Counted from the stretch's first letter, positions 1-9,300 are shown. The stretch is 64,000 nt of DNA from Hyphomicrobiales bacterium (GCA_900473045.1 UCKS01000018.1:44305-108304); one strand, 5' to 3'. A program made the numbers and translations. Notes: generated from the sequence alone by a model not told the origin.

Positions 1-1
1 A

Positions 2-184
2 ACCACTGGTGACCCTAATGTTGAAAAGGGAACTATCTGCGGCTTCACCCCAAAGGGAGTGAAGAGTAAGAAGGCGAGCAGCCGAAGTGGCGACTGGATG
101 GAAATCATGGACGTGGATGGCGTCGAAGCATGTTACGGCGTCATAAACGGCAAACCGTTCGCTGAAAGTCCTTGCGGGGGCTGA
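2..184 (+). CDS. C-terminal part of a hypothetical protein (5' end outside window)
   Basis: An open frame enters from the left edge and runs 60 codons to a TGA. The peptide has natural composition, with a Lys-rich stretch followed by GDWMEIMDVDG and a C-terminal pair of cysteines (EACYG, SPCGG), which could suit a small secreted or Cys-bridged protein. I do not recognise the family. It faces a truncated SRPBCC gene read on the opposite strand immediately downstream, so the two meet tail to tail. The start and full length cannot be judged. Confidence 0.45.
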   Translation, partial: TTGDPNVEKGTICGFTPKGVKSKKASSRSGDWMEIMDVDGVEACYGVINGKPFAESPCGG

Positions 185-360
185 AGCTAAGGCATCTACG
201 CGCTCTTCGCGTGCGAGGACGTCGCAGCGGGTGCAGAGGCCGGGCGGGAGAAAAGGTGCGCGTCGCGTGCCTTCAGCTCCAGGCCCTTCCAGACCTGCTC
301 CCGGGTGAGTTTTGTTTCGCCTTCCCGATTTACCGGAACTGTTGCGGTCGAATAGATCAT
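185..360 (-). pseudogene. Truncated, frameshifted SRPBCC (DUF1857/AtaL-like) gene
   Basis: Read on the minus strand from an ATG at 360, the first ~35 codons (MIYSTATVPVNREGE, then LTREQVWKGLELKARDAHLF) match the start of the rhizobial SRPBCC/DUF1857 proteins, which are about 150 residues long. After HLF the expected PPGLCTRCDVL continues only one frame over, as if one C were lost from a CTCCC run near 258. Similarity then fades where the opposite-strand gene begins. It lies 32 bases downstream of the NmrA-like gene on the same strand and was probably its operon partner. The assignment comes from remembered family sequence. Confidence 0.5.
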
Positions 361-392
361 GATGATGGTCTTTGGTTGAAACTGTCAGGGCC

Positions 393-1262
393 TCAGGCAG
401 AGGCAGCGGTTTGCGAGGCAAAGTCGCGGTAGGAGTGGAGCGGACGGCCGAGAAGCGTCGTCAGGCGCTCGACGTCACCACCCTCGGGCAGCATTCCGTC
501 GGACAGGAAGCGTTCGCCCATAATTCGCATGTCATAGGCCATCCAAGACGGCATGAACTGCTTGAGGTTCTGTTCGAAAGCGGCCGTATCGCCGCCGCCG
601 GAGTTGATCTGACGGCCAAGAACGTCCGACCAGATAGCAGCGATATCCGTGCCGGTGAGTGTGTCAGGACCGACCAGGTTGATGCGATTGGTCGGAAGCG
701 GCTGTGCGGCCCGTTCGCGTCGCAGCAGTTCAATTGCAGCAATCTCCGCGATATCGCGGACGTCGATCATGGCAAGGCCCTTGGTCCCGACGGGCATCGG
801 GTAGACGCCATAGCCAGTGATGACGTCTTTGATCGTCAGATCGTTCTGGATAAAGTAGGCCGGACGCAGGATCGTGGCGTTCATGCCCATCTGCTCGATC
901 ATTCGTTCGACGCCGAATTTGCCGGCAAAATGCGGCACGTTCACGTAGATGTCCGAGTGAATCACAGACAGGTAAACGATCCGCTCAACGCCCGCAGAGC
1001 GCGCGACATTAAGGGCGATCAAAGCCTGGGTAAATTCGTCTGGTGCCACACCGTTCAGCAGGAACAGCGTCGACACACCATCGAAGGCGGTACGCAGGGA
1101 GTCGACGTCGAGAAAGTCACCTTTGACGACGGCAAGACCCGCCGGGAAACTGGCCTTGGAAGGGTCGCGGACGAGAGCGCGGATATCAGCGCCGCTATTG
1201 ACGAGATGCTGGATGACTTGGCCGCCGATATTGCCGGTGGCGCCGGTAACGAGAATGGTCAT
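393..1262 (-). CDS. NmrA-like NAD(P)-binding oxidoreductase
   Basis: This 289-residue protein starts with the dinucleotide-binding motif ILVTGATGNIGGQV, the TGxxGxxG form of atypical short-chain dehydrogenases in the NmrA/QorB group. It lacks a classical YxxxK pair, as NmrA-like proteins often do. The length is normal. Members reduce quinones or sense NADP redox state, but the substrate cannot be told from sequence. The gene is divergent from a LysR gene with 95 bases between, a layout typical of a regulator controlling its neighbour. A broken SRPBCC gene follows on the same strand. Confidence 0.82.
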   Translation of the reverse strand: MTILVTGATGNIGGQVIQHLVNSGADIRALVRDPSKASFPAGLAVVKGDFLDVDSLRTAFDGVSTLFLLNGVAPDEFTQALIALNVARSAGVERIVYLSVIHSDIYVNVPHFAGKFGVERMIEQMGMNATILRPAYFIQNDLTIKDVITGYGVYPMPVGTKGLAMIDVRDIAEIAAIELLRRERAAQPLPTNRINLVGPDTLTGTDIAAIWSDVLGRQINSGGGDTAAFEQNLKQFMPSWMAYDMRIMGERFLSDGMLPEGGDVERLTTLLGRPLHSYRDFASQTAASA

Positions 1263-1302
1263 GGGATTTTCTCCGGGTTGGTATGGCTTGACACCCGGAA
1301 TA

Positions 1303-1344
1303 TGTCTGGTTCACTATTAAACCAATAGACTATTAAACTAGACA
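1303..1344. promoter_or_regulatory. Candidate LysR operator region with direct repeats
   Basis: The 95-base gap between the NmrA-like gene and the LysR gene holds two exact copies of ACTATTAAAC (1313-1322 and 1329-1338, period 16). They are framed by TGTCT (1303) and AGACA (1340), which are inverted with respect to each other. LysR regulators usually bind such AT-rich repeated or dyad sites in divergent promoters. The role is inferred from position only. Confidence 0.4.
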
Positions 1345-1357
1345 GTTCGTCTCACCA

Positions 1358-2259
1358 ATGGAACGATCACGGATCTCGTCGCCCTTGCCGATTTCAACCT
1401 TGTCGCGCGTCACGGTGGCTTCGGCAAAGCCGCGCGGGCTTCTGGCCGTCCCAAAGCGACCTTATCCCGACGGGTGACAGAACTGGAGGCTGCCCTTCAG
1501 CTTCGGCTGTTTGAACGTGGCGCGCGCAACCTGAAACTCACCGAAGAAGGGCGTGCCCTTCATGAGCGGACAGCCGCTCTGCTGACGGAGCTCGACGAAA
1601 CGGCGGCCACCATCGCGGCGGGCGGGGACAAGCCGCGCGGCAGGTTACGGATCAGCGCGCCGCTCTTGTTTTCGCAGACTGCCATGGGTCGGATCGCGGC
1701 GGGCTTTGCACTGAACTATCCCGACGTGCGGTTGGAAGTCACGACAGAGGACCGAGCTGTAGACATGATCGAGGAGGGCTATGATCTGGTCATCCGGGTC
1801 AATCCGGACCCAGACGAAAGTCTTGTCGGCCGAGCCTTTCTGCGTGATCGCCTGGTCGTGGTGGCAAGCCCCGATCTTCCCCGCCCAGTGGCAGATCTCG
1901 CAGCGCCTGGTGTCCTGCGCGGGGCTGGCGATCGGCAGACCTGGAATGTCGTGACGCCAGAAGGACCCGCGACCATCAGGATCGAGCCCATCCTCGCCTT
2001 GTCGTCACTTATCATGGTTCGGGATGCCGTGCGAGCGGGCGTCGGCGCTGCTCGTATGCCGATTTCGCTGGTATGTCACGATCTGGACGACGGCACTTTG
2101 CTGCAATGGGGCGATATAGAGGGCTCCGAGGTTGCGTTGTGGGCGCTTTACCCTTCGCGGCGACTGCTCAGCGCGCGTGTCTCTTCCTTCCTGGATTTTC
2201 TGGAGCAGGCTTTTCCCAACGGAACGCCCGATGAACTGGCGGCCTACATCGGCAGGTAA
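1358..2259 (+). pseudogene. LysR-family regulator with a frameshift at codon 3
   Basis: The LysR helix-turn-helix (FNLVARHGGFGKAARASG, then LSRRVTELE) and substrate-binding domain are one open frame to 2259, but that frame has no ATG, GTG or TTG before 1474, which lies inside the helix-turn-helix. An ATG at 1358 followed by GAACG- and then ATCACGGATCTCGTC reads as MERITDLV if one base is restored near 1365. I infer a single-base deletion just after the true start. The gene is therefore either inactive or affected by a sequence error. A GTG start at 1474 would give a 261-residue protein without a DNA-binding helix. It probably controls the divergent NmrA-like gene. Confidence 0.72.
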
Positions 2260-2293
2260 GGGACCGCCTGTTCCACATTTTGCACTGCCAGCG

Positions 2294-3193
2294 TTAGCCA
2301 GCAGTGTTTACCCGCGAATAAGCGCCGGGCGGCATTCCTACATGCCGACTGAACGCCACGCTGAAGGCGCTTGCCGAGCCATAGCCGACCCGTTGCGCGA
2401 TCTCGGCTGTGGCAACATCCTTGCGAAGGAATTCCTTCGCCAGCGCCATACGCCAGCCGGTCGCGTACTCCATAGGGGGCACGCCGACTTCCTTTCGGAA
2501 ACGATCGAAAAAGGTCGAACGGGACATGGCGGCATCCCGCGCGAGTGTTTCCACCGTCATGCTGCGGCCGGGATCCGCATGAATCCGGCGCAAAGTCGGC
2601 GCCAGCAGCGGATCGGCCATGCCGCGCAGGAGACCGGGCGGGGCCGCCGCACTTGCTGTTGATCGCAAAGCTTCGATCAACAGCACCTCCAGCAACCGGT
2701 GAAGCACCATCGCACGGGCGGTACGGTCGGCTCTCGTTTCGTCGTTTATCATCCCGACCAGCATCATCAGCCGCTCTTCGCCCTGGACATGGATGACCTC
2801 CGGTACCAACGAGACGAGAAGAACCTTGTCATCCGAGCCAAAGGCACAATGACCAACCATCGCCTTGATTTCAACGGGCGCTTCGGGGTCTCCGAGCCGG
2901 AAGACGCCCGGGCTGGTCTCCAAACGCTGGGCAAGCGCTCCTCGCGGCGGCGGCTCCAGGCTGCTCATCGTGAACGAGAAGATTTCCGGAACCAGCACGA
3001 AGTCGCCCGCCGTCAGCAAAATTGGCTCACGACCGGTGATCGTCATCCGGCAATGGCCTTCGACCACGGCGCAGTAAAAGGGGCTTCCAAGTTCCGTGCG
3101 CTCGACGAGCCACTGACCGCCGCCTGTCACCAGCTTTGAGATCGCCGGGCTTGGCTTGAGCAGGGAAACGACTTCGGCAACTGGATCGGTCAT
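2294..3193 (-). CDS. AraC-family transcriptional regulator
   Basis: The 299-residue protein has an N-terminal cupin sensor domain (residues ~10-190) of the AraC_binding/cupin_6 type and two C-terminal helix-turn-helix motifs. The second carries the family signature region (VATAEIAQRVGYGSASAFSVAFSRHVGMPPGAYSR). Proteins of this layout usually activate an adjacent oxidoreductase gene in response to a small molecule. It is divergent from an SDR gene with a 98-base gap, so that SDR and the following hydrolase are the probable targets. ATG start; length normal. Confidence 0.88.
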   Translation of the reverse strand: MTDPVAEVVSLLKPSPAISKLVTGGGQWLVERTELGSPFYCAVVEGHCRMTITGREPILLTAGDFVLVPEIFSFTMSSLEPPPRGALAQRLETSPGVFRLGDPEAPVEIKAMVGHCAFGSDDKVLLVSLVPEVIHVQGEERLMMLVGMINDETRADRTARAMVLHRLLEVLLIEALRSTASAAAPPGLLRGMADPLLAPTLRRIHADPGRSMTVETLARDAAMSRSTFFDRFRKEVGVPPMEYATGWRMALAKEFLRKDVATAEIAQRVGYGSASAFSVAFSRHVGMPPGAYSRVNTAG

Positions 3194-3291
3194 GGTTTTG
3201 GACTCATGCTAAAAATTCTCGGACAATCAAATATAGCAAGTCCGAGATGGCTGGTCCATTTCTTGGCAAGTTAATCGGCAGGAGACAGAAG

Positions 3292-4046
3292 ATGCCAAAC
3301 ATCCTCATCACCAGTTGCTCATCGGGGTTCGTTCTCACTATTGCGCAAACATTTGTGACGGCAGGATGGGACGTGGTCGCGACCATGCGCACTCCGCAGA
3401 CCGATCTGATGCCCCATAGCGAAAAGCTCAAAATCCTGCCGCTGGATGTTACGAGCGCGGACAGCATTACGAAGGCGGTCGAAGCGGCCGGTCCGATCGA
3501 TGCTCTGGTCAACAATGCCGGCGTCGGTATGCTCAATGTACTGGAAGGCGCCGAGATGTCGAAATCCGCGAGCTGTTCGAACGAACGTGTTCGGCGCAAT
3601 GGCGATGACCAAAGCCGTTCTTCCGCAAATGCGTATCCGTCGGTCAGGCGTTATCGTCAACGTCAGCTCCACCGTCACCATCAAGCTGCTGCCCGAACTC
3701 ACCGTCTACAGTGCCAGCAAGGCAGCGCTGAACACTTTCACCAAAGTCTCGCTCTGGAGGCGGCTCTGTTTGGAGTGCGTGCGAAACTTGTTCTACCCGG
3801 TTCGGCGCCAACGACCGGGTTTGGAAAAAATGCGGTGGCGCGCATGGGGATGGCGATCCCCGAACCGTATAGCGCATTCGTCCACGACTACCTGACAACG
3901 CTGCGTTCCGGCACAGAATTCACGACGCCGGAAGACGTGGCAGAGGCCGTCTGGCGTACTGTCACGGATCCGGAAGCGCCTATGAAAACTCCCGCCGCCG
4001 CGGATGCGCAAACCTTTTCCAAGAAGCGGGCCACTCGCTGGCCTGA
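3292..4046 (+). pseudogene. Classical SDR oxidoreductase broken by several single-base deletions
   Basis: The reading starts at ATG 3292 with LITSCSSGFVLTIAQTF and a clear NNAGVG motif, but the frame is lost after GAEMSK near 3565. IRELFE continues in a second frame. A third frame carries TNVFGAMAMTK, NVSSTVT and the catalytic YSASK. The first frame returns at SLALEAALFGVRAKLVLPG near 3745. The natural stop is probably TGA at 4044-4046 after a fourth shift near 4018. Each break is explained by loss of one base, mostly A in short A runs. The intact family member would be ~250 residues. It sits between the divergent AraC gene and a hydrolase. Confidence 0.75.
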
Positions 4047-4084
4047 AGACGATCACCCCGAAATCAACGCTCAGGATCCCGACC

Positions 4085-5029
4085 ATGAACAATCTGATCG
4101 ATCTCGCCAAACATATTCCTACGCCTGAGGCCACGCTCACTGTGGCCTTTACCCCAATCCGTTTGCCGGTGCCCGGCCGCCAACCGCTGGAACTGCGCCT
4201 GACCGCACCGGCGACCGGCGGCAACCTTCCCATCGTTCTGCTGTCGCATGGGTTCGGCCCGTCCAACTATATCCCGTCAAAGGACGGTTACGCCCCATTG
4301 GCCCAGTTCTGGGCGGAACGTGGTTTCGCGGTGATCCAGCCGACGCATGCGAGTTCGCGCGTCGGTGGCTTGCCTTCGGATGCCCCCGGCGCGCCGTTCT
4401 TCTGGCGCGAGCGCGTCGAGGAGATAAAGGCAATTCTCAACCAGTTGCCGGACGTGGAACGGCAGGCACCCTCCGTTGCTGGTCGTATGGATCATTCGCG
4501 CATTGGCGCCGCCGGTCATTCCTTCGGCGGACACACCGTCGGGCTCCTGTTAGGCGCGCAGCTGAATGGTGAGGATTTCTCCGATCCACGCATCTCAGCG
4601 GGTATCCTTTTGGCTGCGCCCGGACGCGGGGGAAAAGACATGACAGAGGAGAACGCTGCCCGGTTTCCGTTCTTCGACGTTGATTTTTCGACGCTAACGA
4701 CACGCAGCCTTGTCGTTTGCGGTGATACGGATGATCCGCATTTCACAACCCGTGGCCCTGAATGGCATGCGGATGCGTTTCACGATGCGCCGGGCGCCGA
4801 GACCCTGTTGATGATGCATGCCGTTGGGCACGGTCTTGGCGGGATCGCCGGGCTTGACGCAAAGGAAACAGAAATCGAGGCACCGGACGCGCTGGAAGCT
4901 ACGAAACGTCTGACCCTTGCCTGGCTTCAAACAATGCTGGGAGCGGATGAAGCTGCATGGACCAGCGCCTGTCTCGCGCTCGAGGATAAAGCGGCCGCGC
5001 TTGCGGATGTAACTCTAAGCCAGCACTAA
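4085..5029 (+). CDS. Alpha/beta hydrolase (PAF-acetylhydrolase/dienelactone-hydrolase-like)
   Basis: This is a 314-residue alpha/beta hydrolase. LPIVLLSHGFG supplies the oxyanion-hole region, GHSFGG carries the nucleophile serine in the GxSxGG elbow, GDTDDPH the likely acid, and HAVGHGLGG the likely catalytic histidine. No signal peptide is visible, so it is probably cytoplasmic. It lies 38 bases after the broken SDR and probably shared its operon and AraC control. An upstream in-frame ATG at 4004 lies inside the SDR end, so I chose ATG 4085. The substrate is unknown. Confidence 0.82.
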   Translation: MNNLIDLAKHIPTPEATLTVAFTPIRLPVPGRQPLELRLTAPATGGNLPIVLLSHGFGPSNYIPSKDGYAPLAQFWAERGFAVIQPTHASSRVGGLPSDAPGAPFFWRERVEEIKAILNQLPDVERQAPSVAGRMDHSRIGAAGHSFGGHTVGLLLGAQLNGEDFSDPRISAGILLAAPGRGGKDMTEENAARFPFFDVDFSTLTTRSLVVCGDTDDPHFTTRGPEWHADAFHDAPGAETLLMMHAVGHGLGGIAGLDAKETEIEAPDALEATKRLTLAWLQTMLGADEAAWTSACLALEDKAAALADVTLSQH

Positions 5030-5931
5030 ATTCGGTAAAGTCAATTGGCGGCTAGGTTCGTAGGGGGCCCGGCCGTTGCTGGTTTACTAGTGGCGCGGGG
5101 ATGTTCATCGCGAAAGGGCTGTCGAAGCAATCATCAACCTCGGCATTGAGCATGACGTTGACCCTTCTATCAGAATTTCTCGCGGCGTCGCAGTCTGATG
5201 GAAAGCGCCATGGCCTGACCGGCGAAACATCGAGTGGGATGAAGTACTGATCGGTCTTCTGGCCGGGGTGTGGTTGGTCGAGCATAGAGGGGTCGTGAGC
5301 ACGCCTCGTATGGTCATTCAGGTGTCGCCCCAAAACCAGCCAAGCGAGGAAGTGCAACATTCATTTCCCGACAATTTCTGACATGTGGCGTTGGCTTCGA
5401 CTATTCAGTCGGGGCTTGGAGAGCCACGACGTTGAATTTGGATATCGTCGATGCCTGCGAAAATATTCGTGTGGCGACCGTTCTGTTCTCCAAGGTCTAT
5501 CACATCGTCACGAAATGGTATGGATCAGAACCGCGGGAAGCGTTCGATGACGCCGTCCATGCTTGGAGACCGGGCTTTTCGAGGGTAAGTCCGTGTTCTT
5601 CGAGCCACACACCGGAAAGCCGGCGACCAGCGCTTCTGACACAATGTCTGCGGGTCTTGGCGATGCCCGCGCTACGCGAGCCGGAACCGGGATCGCAGTG
5701 CCAGCCACGGGAACGACCCTGCGAGTGCTGATCCCCGCATCGATTTATCGAGAAAAAATGGAACCCGATAGGGTTTCGTCTATCGTTCGGTCACAATTCC
5801 GCGCCTAACGAGGCTGCTCCGGCGGTTAAATTTGAACGCCATGAGACTTGAAGGCCAGATGAAACTTGCCGCGGTATCGAGCGCATTGGAATACTGTACT
5901 ATTGCGTAATCGTTCGAGTAGGAGAAATGCC
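5030..5931. other. 900-base region without a recognisable gene
   Basis: Several open frames of 60-100 codons exist on both strands (for example 5432-5731 plus and 5052-5360 minus), but none has a recognisable domain, a good ribosome-binding site or typical rhizobial composition. Given the decayed genes on both sides, this may be degenerate coding sequence. I see no RNA gene, long repeat or clear terminator. Confidence 0.5.
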
Positions 5932-6954
5932 ATGGCACATCACCATTACATAGGCATTTCAATATCGGTGTGGATGGCGGTTACGGCCGTCGCAGGGGGC
6001 ACTCATCCGATAGGGGCGGCTGAAGAATCCCTTGCGCCAAAGCGAATTCTCCACGTTTCTCCGTCACTCACCGACAAGGAGGCTGAGAATATCAGCGGTG
6101 CTGCCTGCGCTATCGTGAGCGGAAGGATCCGTCGTGCCTGCTAATCGGCGACAAGAAAAAACGCCAGGTTCTTCGTTCTTAAAGGTGACGCACTGGTTCC
6201 CGGAAAGCGACTATTTCTTCTCAGCGCATACAAGGACGGCCAGCAAACCACGGAATTTGACGACACTGATGGCGAGGGTATCACGTTCTCCAACGGCATA
6301 AACTTCCAGACCGGCTCACACGGGCTGAACAAAAATGGAGACCTTCAGGACTCGCAATATTTCATCTACCGCGTCACCGTAGATCCCGACACAGGGCTGG
6401 CGGACGACTTCGGATCAAAGAAGAAACCGTCGGCTCATGTCGAGCGTTCCGCCAATCTGAGAGCGATTATTCATATCGATCCTCAGCTCTCCAAGCATGG
6501 CGGTGATGTTCCTGACAAACACGGCACCAACATCGAGGGGATCGCGGTCTTAGGCGACACATTGTATCTCGGATTCAGAGGACCGCTTCTCGATGAAGCG
6601 GCAGTCATGGCATCGATCGGTCTTTCGGACGCGTTTGATAATCCAAAAGCCAAATTCAATCTCTATCGGGTCAACCTCGGGATGGGGCAGGGTGCGCGAG
6701 ATATTGCTGCGGCGGGCGATCGTTTTCTAATCCTTTCGGGGCCGGACGGGGACACTGTGGGGCCTGCGGGCGTGCGTCTCTGGAAACCTGGGTCGGACGT
6801 AAAGTCTTGCCGCGAAATCTTGAAGGCCGGGCCGGTTGACCGCAAACCGGAAGCACTGACAGTTCTTGAAACCACCGACAACCAGTACAAGGTGCTGATC
6901 ATGTCCGACGGCGTACGCAATGGGGCTCCGGCAATCTACGTGGTTCCTTGCTGA
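5932..6954 (+). pseudogene. DUF3616-domain secreted protein, frameshifted
   Basis: ATG 5932 follows an AGGAG site 8 bases upstream and starts a signal-peptide-like N-terminus (ISISVWMAVTAVAGG). The frame breaks after SGAACAIVSG near 6120. A second frame gives KDPSCLLIGDKKKRQVL and a third, from ~6180 to the stop at 6954, gives the bulk of the protein, including NIEGIAVLGDTLYLGFRGP, the hallmark of DUF3616 proteins. At least two single-base losses are needed to explain this. The intact protein would be ~340 residues and exported. Function of the family is unknown. No partner gene is close. Confidence 0.7.
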
Positions 6955-7148
6955 CCAAGTGCACGAACCTTTAGGCGACAAACACCTTCGTGATGTGGGG
7001 TTCGCCGGGGTTACGCTTACCGTGGGACCTGCGTGTAGCCCGAAAACGCGATCAAATGTATCGTCAATAAACTGGAAAGAATATTCAGTGCATATTGACA
7101 GAGACTTAGAACGGTCGTGAACGATTTTCCCTATTCAAGGATCCACCA

Positions 7149-7571
7149 ATGGCTGATGATACGAACCTAACGCCAGCAGTCGATACTGCTTCCGCTGACA
7201 CTTCCTCGAAGATAAAAGAAAAGAAGACGCGCGCGCCGCGCAAGCCAAAGGCCTCTGCGGAAGCTGTTTCTGACACTTCGGTAAGCGCTGCGGTAAAGAA
7301 AACCCGCGGCCCGGCAAAGAAAGCAGCGGCGGCAAGCGCGCCTGTTGCGCCCGAGCCGGCGGGTGAGACACCAGCTCGCGCAAAGAAGACGCTGGCTGCG
7401 AAGACGCCTGCCAAGCGGACGCCAAGACAAGTCGAGACCGCGCCGGTTTACACAGATGGCTTTGCCGATCTTCTGAAGCTGGAAGAAGAAAACCAGAACC
7501 TTCGTAAGGCGCTCTCCGACAAGCTCCGTGCCGAAAACGCGGATCTCCGGAAAAAGCTCGGAACAGCTTAA
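7149..7571 (+). CDS. SyrB-like protein (Lys/Ala/Pro-rich tail with C-terminal coiled coil)
   Basis: This 140-residue protein has a long low-complexity N-terminal part rich in Lys, Ala and Pro, with repeated KKTRAPRKPK/AKKT-type basic patches. It ends in a short helical segment (FADLLKLEEENQNLRKALSDKL, then ENADLRKKLG). This layout matches the SyrB family of rhizobia, first described in Sinorhizobium meliloti as a negative regulator linked to symbiotic gene expression. The basic tail resembles histone H1-like DNA-binding tails. A second SyrB-like gene follows 124 bases downstream, separated by a hairpin. Confidence 0.72.
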   Translation: MADDTNLTPAVDTASADTSSKIKEKKTRAPRKPKASAEAVSDTSVSAAVKKTRGPAKKAAAASAPVAPEPAGETPARAKKTLAAKTPAKRTPRQVETAPVYTDGFADLLKLEEENQNLRKALSDKLRAENADLRKKLGTA

Positions 7572-7625
7572 ACTTAGACGATTTCATACCGCGACGGGCG
7601 TTAAACCGCGTCATAACTCAAGAAG

Positions 7626-7644
7626 GGGCTTGCATTGCAAGCCC
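7626..7644 (+). terminator. Stem-loop between the two SyrB-like genes
   Basis: GGGCTTGC and GCAAGCCC form a perfect 8-bp stem with an ATT loop, 55 bases after the stop of the first gene. It is followed by a pyrimidine-rich stretch (gctctccc) rather than a clean T run. It is probably a weak terminator or 3'-end protector of the upstream transcript. Confidence 0.5.
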
Positions 7645-7695
7645 GCTCTCCCACTCGTTATTATGGAGCCCAGAAAACGAGTCGGGAGACAGTCG

Positions 7696-8298
7696 ATGAG
7701 ATCACCATGGCAACTAATCAAGGGGCTCATATCACGCGGCAATCCGGATGAAGCCAGTGCAAGCGTCGATCAGGACTTGCCGATGCCGGATCGGCGACGC
7801 GAAGTCCTAGGAAAGCGCAGTGTGCCGCAGGGAGAAGTAGAAGAGCACCCGGGCACAAACTCTCAATCTAACACCGACGGGACCGAACCAGACAGGCAGT
7901 CGACTCCTGTGGGAGCAGACGCCGAGATACCTTCTCCAGCTGCGCAAAACGATCCGGTGCCTTTGGAGGTGGCAAACAACGCTGTTTCGGAGGCCGATGA
8001 CAAGTCCGTGTCCGCCGCGCTTGTCGTGCGGGCTGTCGAACGCGATGTAGATTCGGGCCTCGTTTCAACCGCCCCAGGTCATCAACGGGCGAAGGCGGCT
8101 CAAATGCGAGGCAAGGTCGGCAAGTCGACACCTATCAATATAGCCGCAGAGCATCCAGTAGCAGCAAAGAGGACGGCCCTTGATGAAGCCGCCAAGTCGG
8201 ACGCCGAAATCAAAAATCTTCGATTGCAGTTGTCTGCGAAACTGCTTGAGCAGAACATGCTGCTACGTCGTATGATTGAGCGCTACGATGACAGGTGA
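7696..8298 (+). CDS. Second SyrB-like protein
   Basis: ATG 7696 is preceded by GGGAGAC at good spacing and gives 200 residues. Further upstream starts (7528, 7663) lack such a site. The first ~140 residues are acidic and low in complexity. The C-terminal ~40 residues (KSDAEIKNLRLQLSAKLLEQN, then MLLRRMIERYDDR) form a helical segment shared by many rhizobial SyrB-like proteins. It differs from its neighbour in its acidic rather than basic middle part. No catalytic motif is present; a regulatory or scaffolding role is inferred. An insertion-sequence remnant begins about 200 bases downstream. Confidence 0.65.
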   Translation: MRSPWQLIKGLISRGNPDEASASVDQDLPMPDRRREVLGKRSVPQGEVEEHPGTNSQSNTDGTEPDRQSTPVGADAEIPSPAAQNDPVPLEVANNAVSEADDKSVSAALVVRAVERDVDSGLVSTAPGHQRAKAAQMRGKVGKSTPINIAAEHPVAAKRTALDEAAKSDAEIKNLRLQLSAKLLEQNMLLRRMIERYDDR

Positions 8299-8497
8299 GC
8301 ACAGATGTGTTGACTTACTTCTACAGATCCTTTTCAGCGGAGACGGTCCGACGCATTAAATTGAGGCTCCGAATTCAAAGCCATACTGGATCAAGATACA
8401 TTCAATTTAAGAGTCTGGTTTTTGAGCGCGCTATCTAAACTTTGGCAAATCCGTATGGGCAGGGGCCTTTTTTGTCATAGGGGCTACGGTAACTTTT

Positions 8498-8960
8498 TGG
8501 TCTGCCCCCTGAAAAGTGGTCCTTTTTGAAGTATGGCTTATTGGCCGAAGAAGGACATTGAAATGGCAGCGAAAAGACACAAGGCAGAAGAGATCGTCAC
8601 GAAGCATCGTCAGGTTGACGTGCTATGCGCAGGGCAAATCGATGGCGGAGACGATCACCGGATGACGAAGCGGCATTGACCGCCGACATCACGGCACTCG
8701 CTCTCCAGTATGGCCGCTATGGTTATCGTCGCATCACGGCGATGTTTGCACCAGGCGGGCTGGATCGTGAACGTCAAGCGGGTCGCGCGGATATGGCGGC
8801 GGGAGGGGCTGAAGGTCCCATCAAGCAGCCCAAGCGCGGTCGGCTCTGGCTGAACGACAGCTCGTGCATCCGGCTTCGGCCGGAGTACCCCAACCATGTC
8901 TGGTCCTACGATTTTGTCGAGGACCGGACCCACAATGGAAAGAAAATCCGCATGTTGAAG
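8498..8960 (+). mobile_element. Remnant of an IS3-family element
   Basis: A terminus-like stretch (GGTCTGCCCCCTGAAAAGTGG near 8499) is followed by ATG 8563 and the start of an IS3 OrfA (MAAKRHKAEEIVTKHRQVDVL). OrfA is cut after ~25 codons by an internal deletion. The rest is the middle of OrfB: DDEAALTADITALALQYGRYGYRRITAM, a frameshift, then QPKRGRLWLND and the PNHVWSYDFVEDRTHNGKK region with the first catalytic Asp. Similarity stops at ~8957 where an IS630-type remnant begins on the other strand. The element is inactive. Confidence 0.78.
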
Positions 8961-9300
8961 TCTCGTCCACTAAGACGAGACGTCCGGGGCACTTTTGCAT
9001 AGCGGGTTGACAATGTTCACGCCACTCATCGCGTTCCCGCCGCACGTCGGCGCGTTCGCGTTCCGATGCCAGCAGTGTCTTATTTTTAGGTGAAGCCAGC
9101 CCGGCAGAGCAGCTTTGACAGGTTCGAAGGATCAGCCTTCACACCATGATGCTCTTCCAGCCACGTCGCCAGGTCAGGCATGGTTATGTCCGGTTGCGCG
9201 TCTACCTTGGCGATAATGGCGTTCTGGTAAGGACCCAATTTGCCGCCACCGCCGGGCCGTCCTCGCCGGGACGGCTCGACCGAACCCGTTCGATCATGCT
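8960..9300 (-). mobile_element. Remnant of an IS630-family transposase
   Basis: On the minus strand this region encodes, in order, GPYQNAIIAKVDAQPDITMPD, WLEEHHGVKADPSNLSKLL, TLLASERERADVRRERDEWRE and GRLVLVDETS. This is the N-terminal helix-turn-helix part of an IS630-type transposase, up to the first catalytic Asp. A stop (TAG/TAA region near 9090) and frameshifts interrupt it. It ends abruptly at ~8960, where the IS3 remnant begins on the opposite strand. Upstream, to about 9380, further N-terminal sequence may be present but is less clear. The element is inactive. Confidence 0.72.

Noticed and set aside
372..1328. Long plus-strand open frame across the NmrA-like gene
   Set aside because: It lies antisense to a well-formed oxidoreductase gene with a clear dinucleotide-binding motif; its protein has no domain and the composition of a shadow frame.
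7559..7584. Another GGAAC-N18-TT match before the second SyrB-like gene
   Set aside because: It matches the loose consensus, but the -10 side reads ATTT rather than AGTT, it overlaps the end of the first gene, and it lies ~110 bases from the start codon, unlike the four accepted sites.
8299..8497. Possible promoter or small RNA between the SyrB-like gene and the IS remnant
   Set aside because: There is an AT-rich stretch and a CCTTTTTTGTC run near 8465, but no clear stem-loop before the T run and no conserved element that I can name.
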